NCBI GenBank assembly: GCA_900319195.1
Contig: ONNL01000118.1
Span: 1 to 6,117 of the forward strand
From: an uncultured Ruminococcus sp.
Lineage (GTDB): Bacteria > Bacillota > Clostridia > Oscillospirales > Ruminococcaceae
Direction of reading: 5' to 3'
DNA: 6,117 nt
The translations under genes were made by a program, and so were the position numbers. This document shows positions 5,519 through 6,117 of this stretch, in pieces. The notes beneath the pieces were generated by a model. The model had not been told where the DNA came from and searched no databases. It worked only from the letters and a program-made list of their open reading frames with translations. Position 1 is the first letter of the stretch, and the number at the start of each line of letters is the position of its first letter.

Positions 5519-6117
5519 ATGAACACTTACAAAGACCTGCAAAATTCACATCCGTGCTTCGGCGGACATAAAAACAACGTGGGCAGGATACATCTTCCTG
5601 TCAGCCCCGGGTGCAATATTGCCTGCCGTTTCTGCGACAGAGTTATAAATGACTATGAGGACAGACCCGGAGTGACTTCGACCGTTATCACGCCCGAGGA
5701 GAGCATTGATATTCTCCGAAAGGCACTTGAGGTCTGTCCCGAAATTACCGTAGCAGGCATAGCAGGACCCGGAGACACTCTCGCTACCGACTTTGCTCTC
5801 GAAACGTTCAGGCTCGTGAAAAAGGAGTTCCCTCAGCTCATCAAATGTATGAGCACGAACGGACTTCTGCTATATGAGAGAGCCGACGAGATACTCGACG
5901 TGGGGATAGATTCGCTGACGGTCACAGTCAATGCTGTTGACCCCGAGATTGAGGCGAAGCTCAACAAATTCGTCATCTATCACGGAAAGCGCTATGACGG
6001 TACAGAGGGTGCAAAAATTCTTATCGAGAATCAGCTCAGGGGAATAAAAAAGCTTGCGGACGCAGGAATGACAATAAAGGTAAATACCGTGCTCGTGCCC
6101 GAGATAAACGGAGAGCA
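5519..6117 (+). CDS. nifB: NifB-like radical SAM protein (partial, 3' end outside window)
   Basis: The first 199 codons are open to the window edge; no stop is seen. NifB uses radical SAM chemistry to fuse FeS clusters with a carbide and a sulfide into NifB-co, the core precursor of nitrogenase cofactors. Motifs in order: HPCF (11-14), a NifB hallmark whose Cys binds a substrate cluster; PGCNIACRFCDR with Cys32, Cys36 and Cys39 holding the SAM 4Fe-4S cluster; AGIAGPGDTLA (about 80-90); MSTNGLLLY (about 115); VTVNAVDPEIEAKL; and GAKILIENQLRGIKKLA. The N-terminus is compact, beginning only ten residues before HPCF. The start is ATG 5519, supported by AAAGGAGG. It follows the tRNA-like element in one transcript unit. 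Whether a nitrogenase or a nitrogenase-like reductase follows cannot be seen; the C-terminal NifX-like part, if any, is also outside. Confidence 0.9.
   Translation, partial: MNTYKDLQNSHPCFGGHKNNVGRIHLPVSPGCNIACRFCDRVINDYEDRPGVTSTVITPEESIDILRKALEVCPEITVAGIAGPGDTLATDFALETFRLVKKEFPQLIKCMSTNGLLLYERADEILDVGIDSLTVTVNAVDPEIEAKLNKFVIYHGKRYDGTEGAKILIENQLRGIKKLADAGMTIKVNTVLVPEINGE

Overview
The window looks like chromosomal DNA of a gut or rumen Clostridia, most likely Ruminococcus or a close Oscillospiraceae relative. This is inferred from the protein families: a zinc-ribbon/TIR protein with a DUF6273-like C-terminus, a MalY/PatB-type lyase and a NifB-like radical SAM protein. Strong GGAGG ribosome binding sites and heavy ATA use in the right-hand genes agree with it. 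UGA is an ordinary stop here, since two of the three genes with visible ends stop on TGA and Trp is TGG.

Left part (1-2710), accessory character. It opens with 14 perfect copies of CAGCA, then a long hairpin (108-160) resembling a terminator. Next is a gene of about 760 codons for a predicted membrane protein: N-terminal zinc ribbon, TPR-like helices, TIR domain with the expected catalytic Glu, charged coiled coil, one membrane segment and a DUF6273-like domain ending in WWWLRSPG...GVRPALNL. Its natural start (ATG 198 with a good RBS) is followed at codon 9 by an in-frame TGA exactly where the family has a zinc-binding Cys. The last ~100 bases show the pyrimidine-ending, A-poor codon pattern of a diversity-generating-retroelement variable region. 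Behind it lie a start-less membrane ORF remnant and a tRNA-Leu(CAG) lacking its 5' third, directly followed by a strong terminator. The truncated tRNA looks like one end of an integrated element, which would make the TIR gene cargo.

Middle part (2746-5243), housekeeping sulfur metabolism. Two PLP enzymes form an operon with an 8-bp overlap: a Cys/Met-metabolism (cystathionine gamma-synthase/lyase type) enzyme and a MalY/PatB-type cystathionine beta-lyase. Together they could run transsulfuration from an acyl-homoserine and cysteine to homocysteine.

Right part (5244-6117). A consensus SigA promoter (TTGACA-17-TATAAT) drives a structured leader holding a 50-nt stem-loop, an 18-bp perfect palindrome and a 73-nt tRNA-like element. 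The element has a GCA (Cys) anticodon but an atypical body and a G discriminator. Only a few bases after its CCA come the RBS and start of a nifB-like gene, which runs off the window. A Cys-type tRNA, two sulfur amino-acid enzymes and an FeS-cofactor radical SAM enzyme side by side suggest a sulfur or nitrogenase-cofactor locus.

The most notable points are the TGA-for-Cys in the TIR gene, its variable-region-like C-terminus, the tRNA-Leu remnant, and the odd tRNA in the nifB leader.
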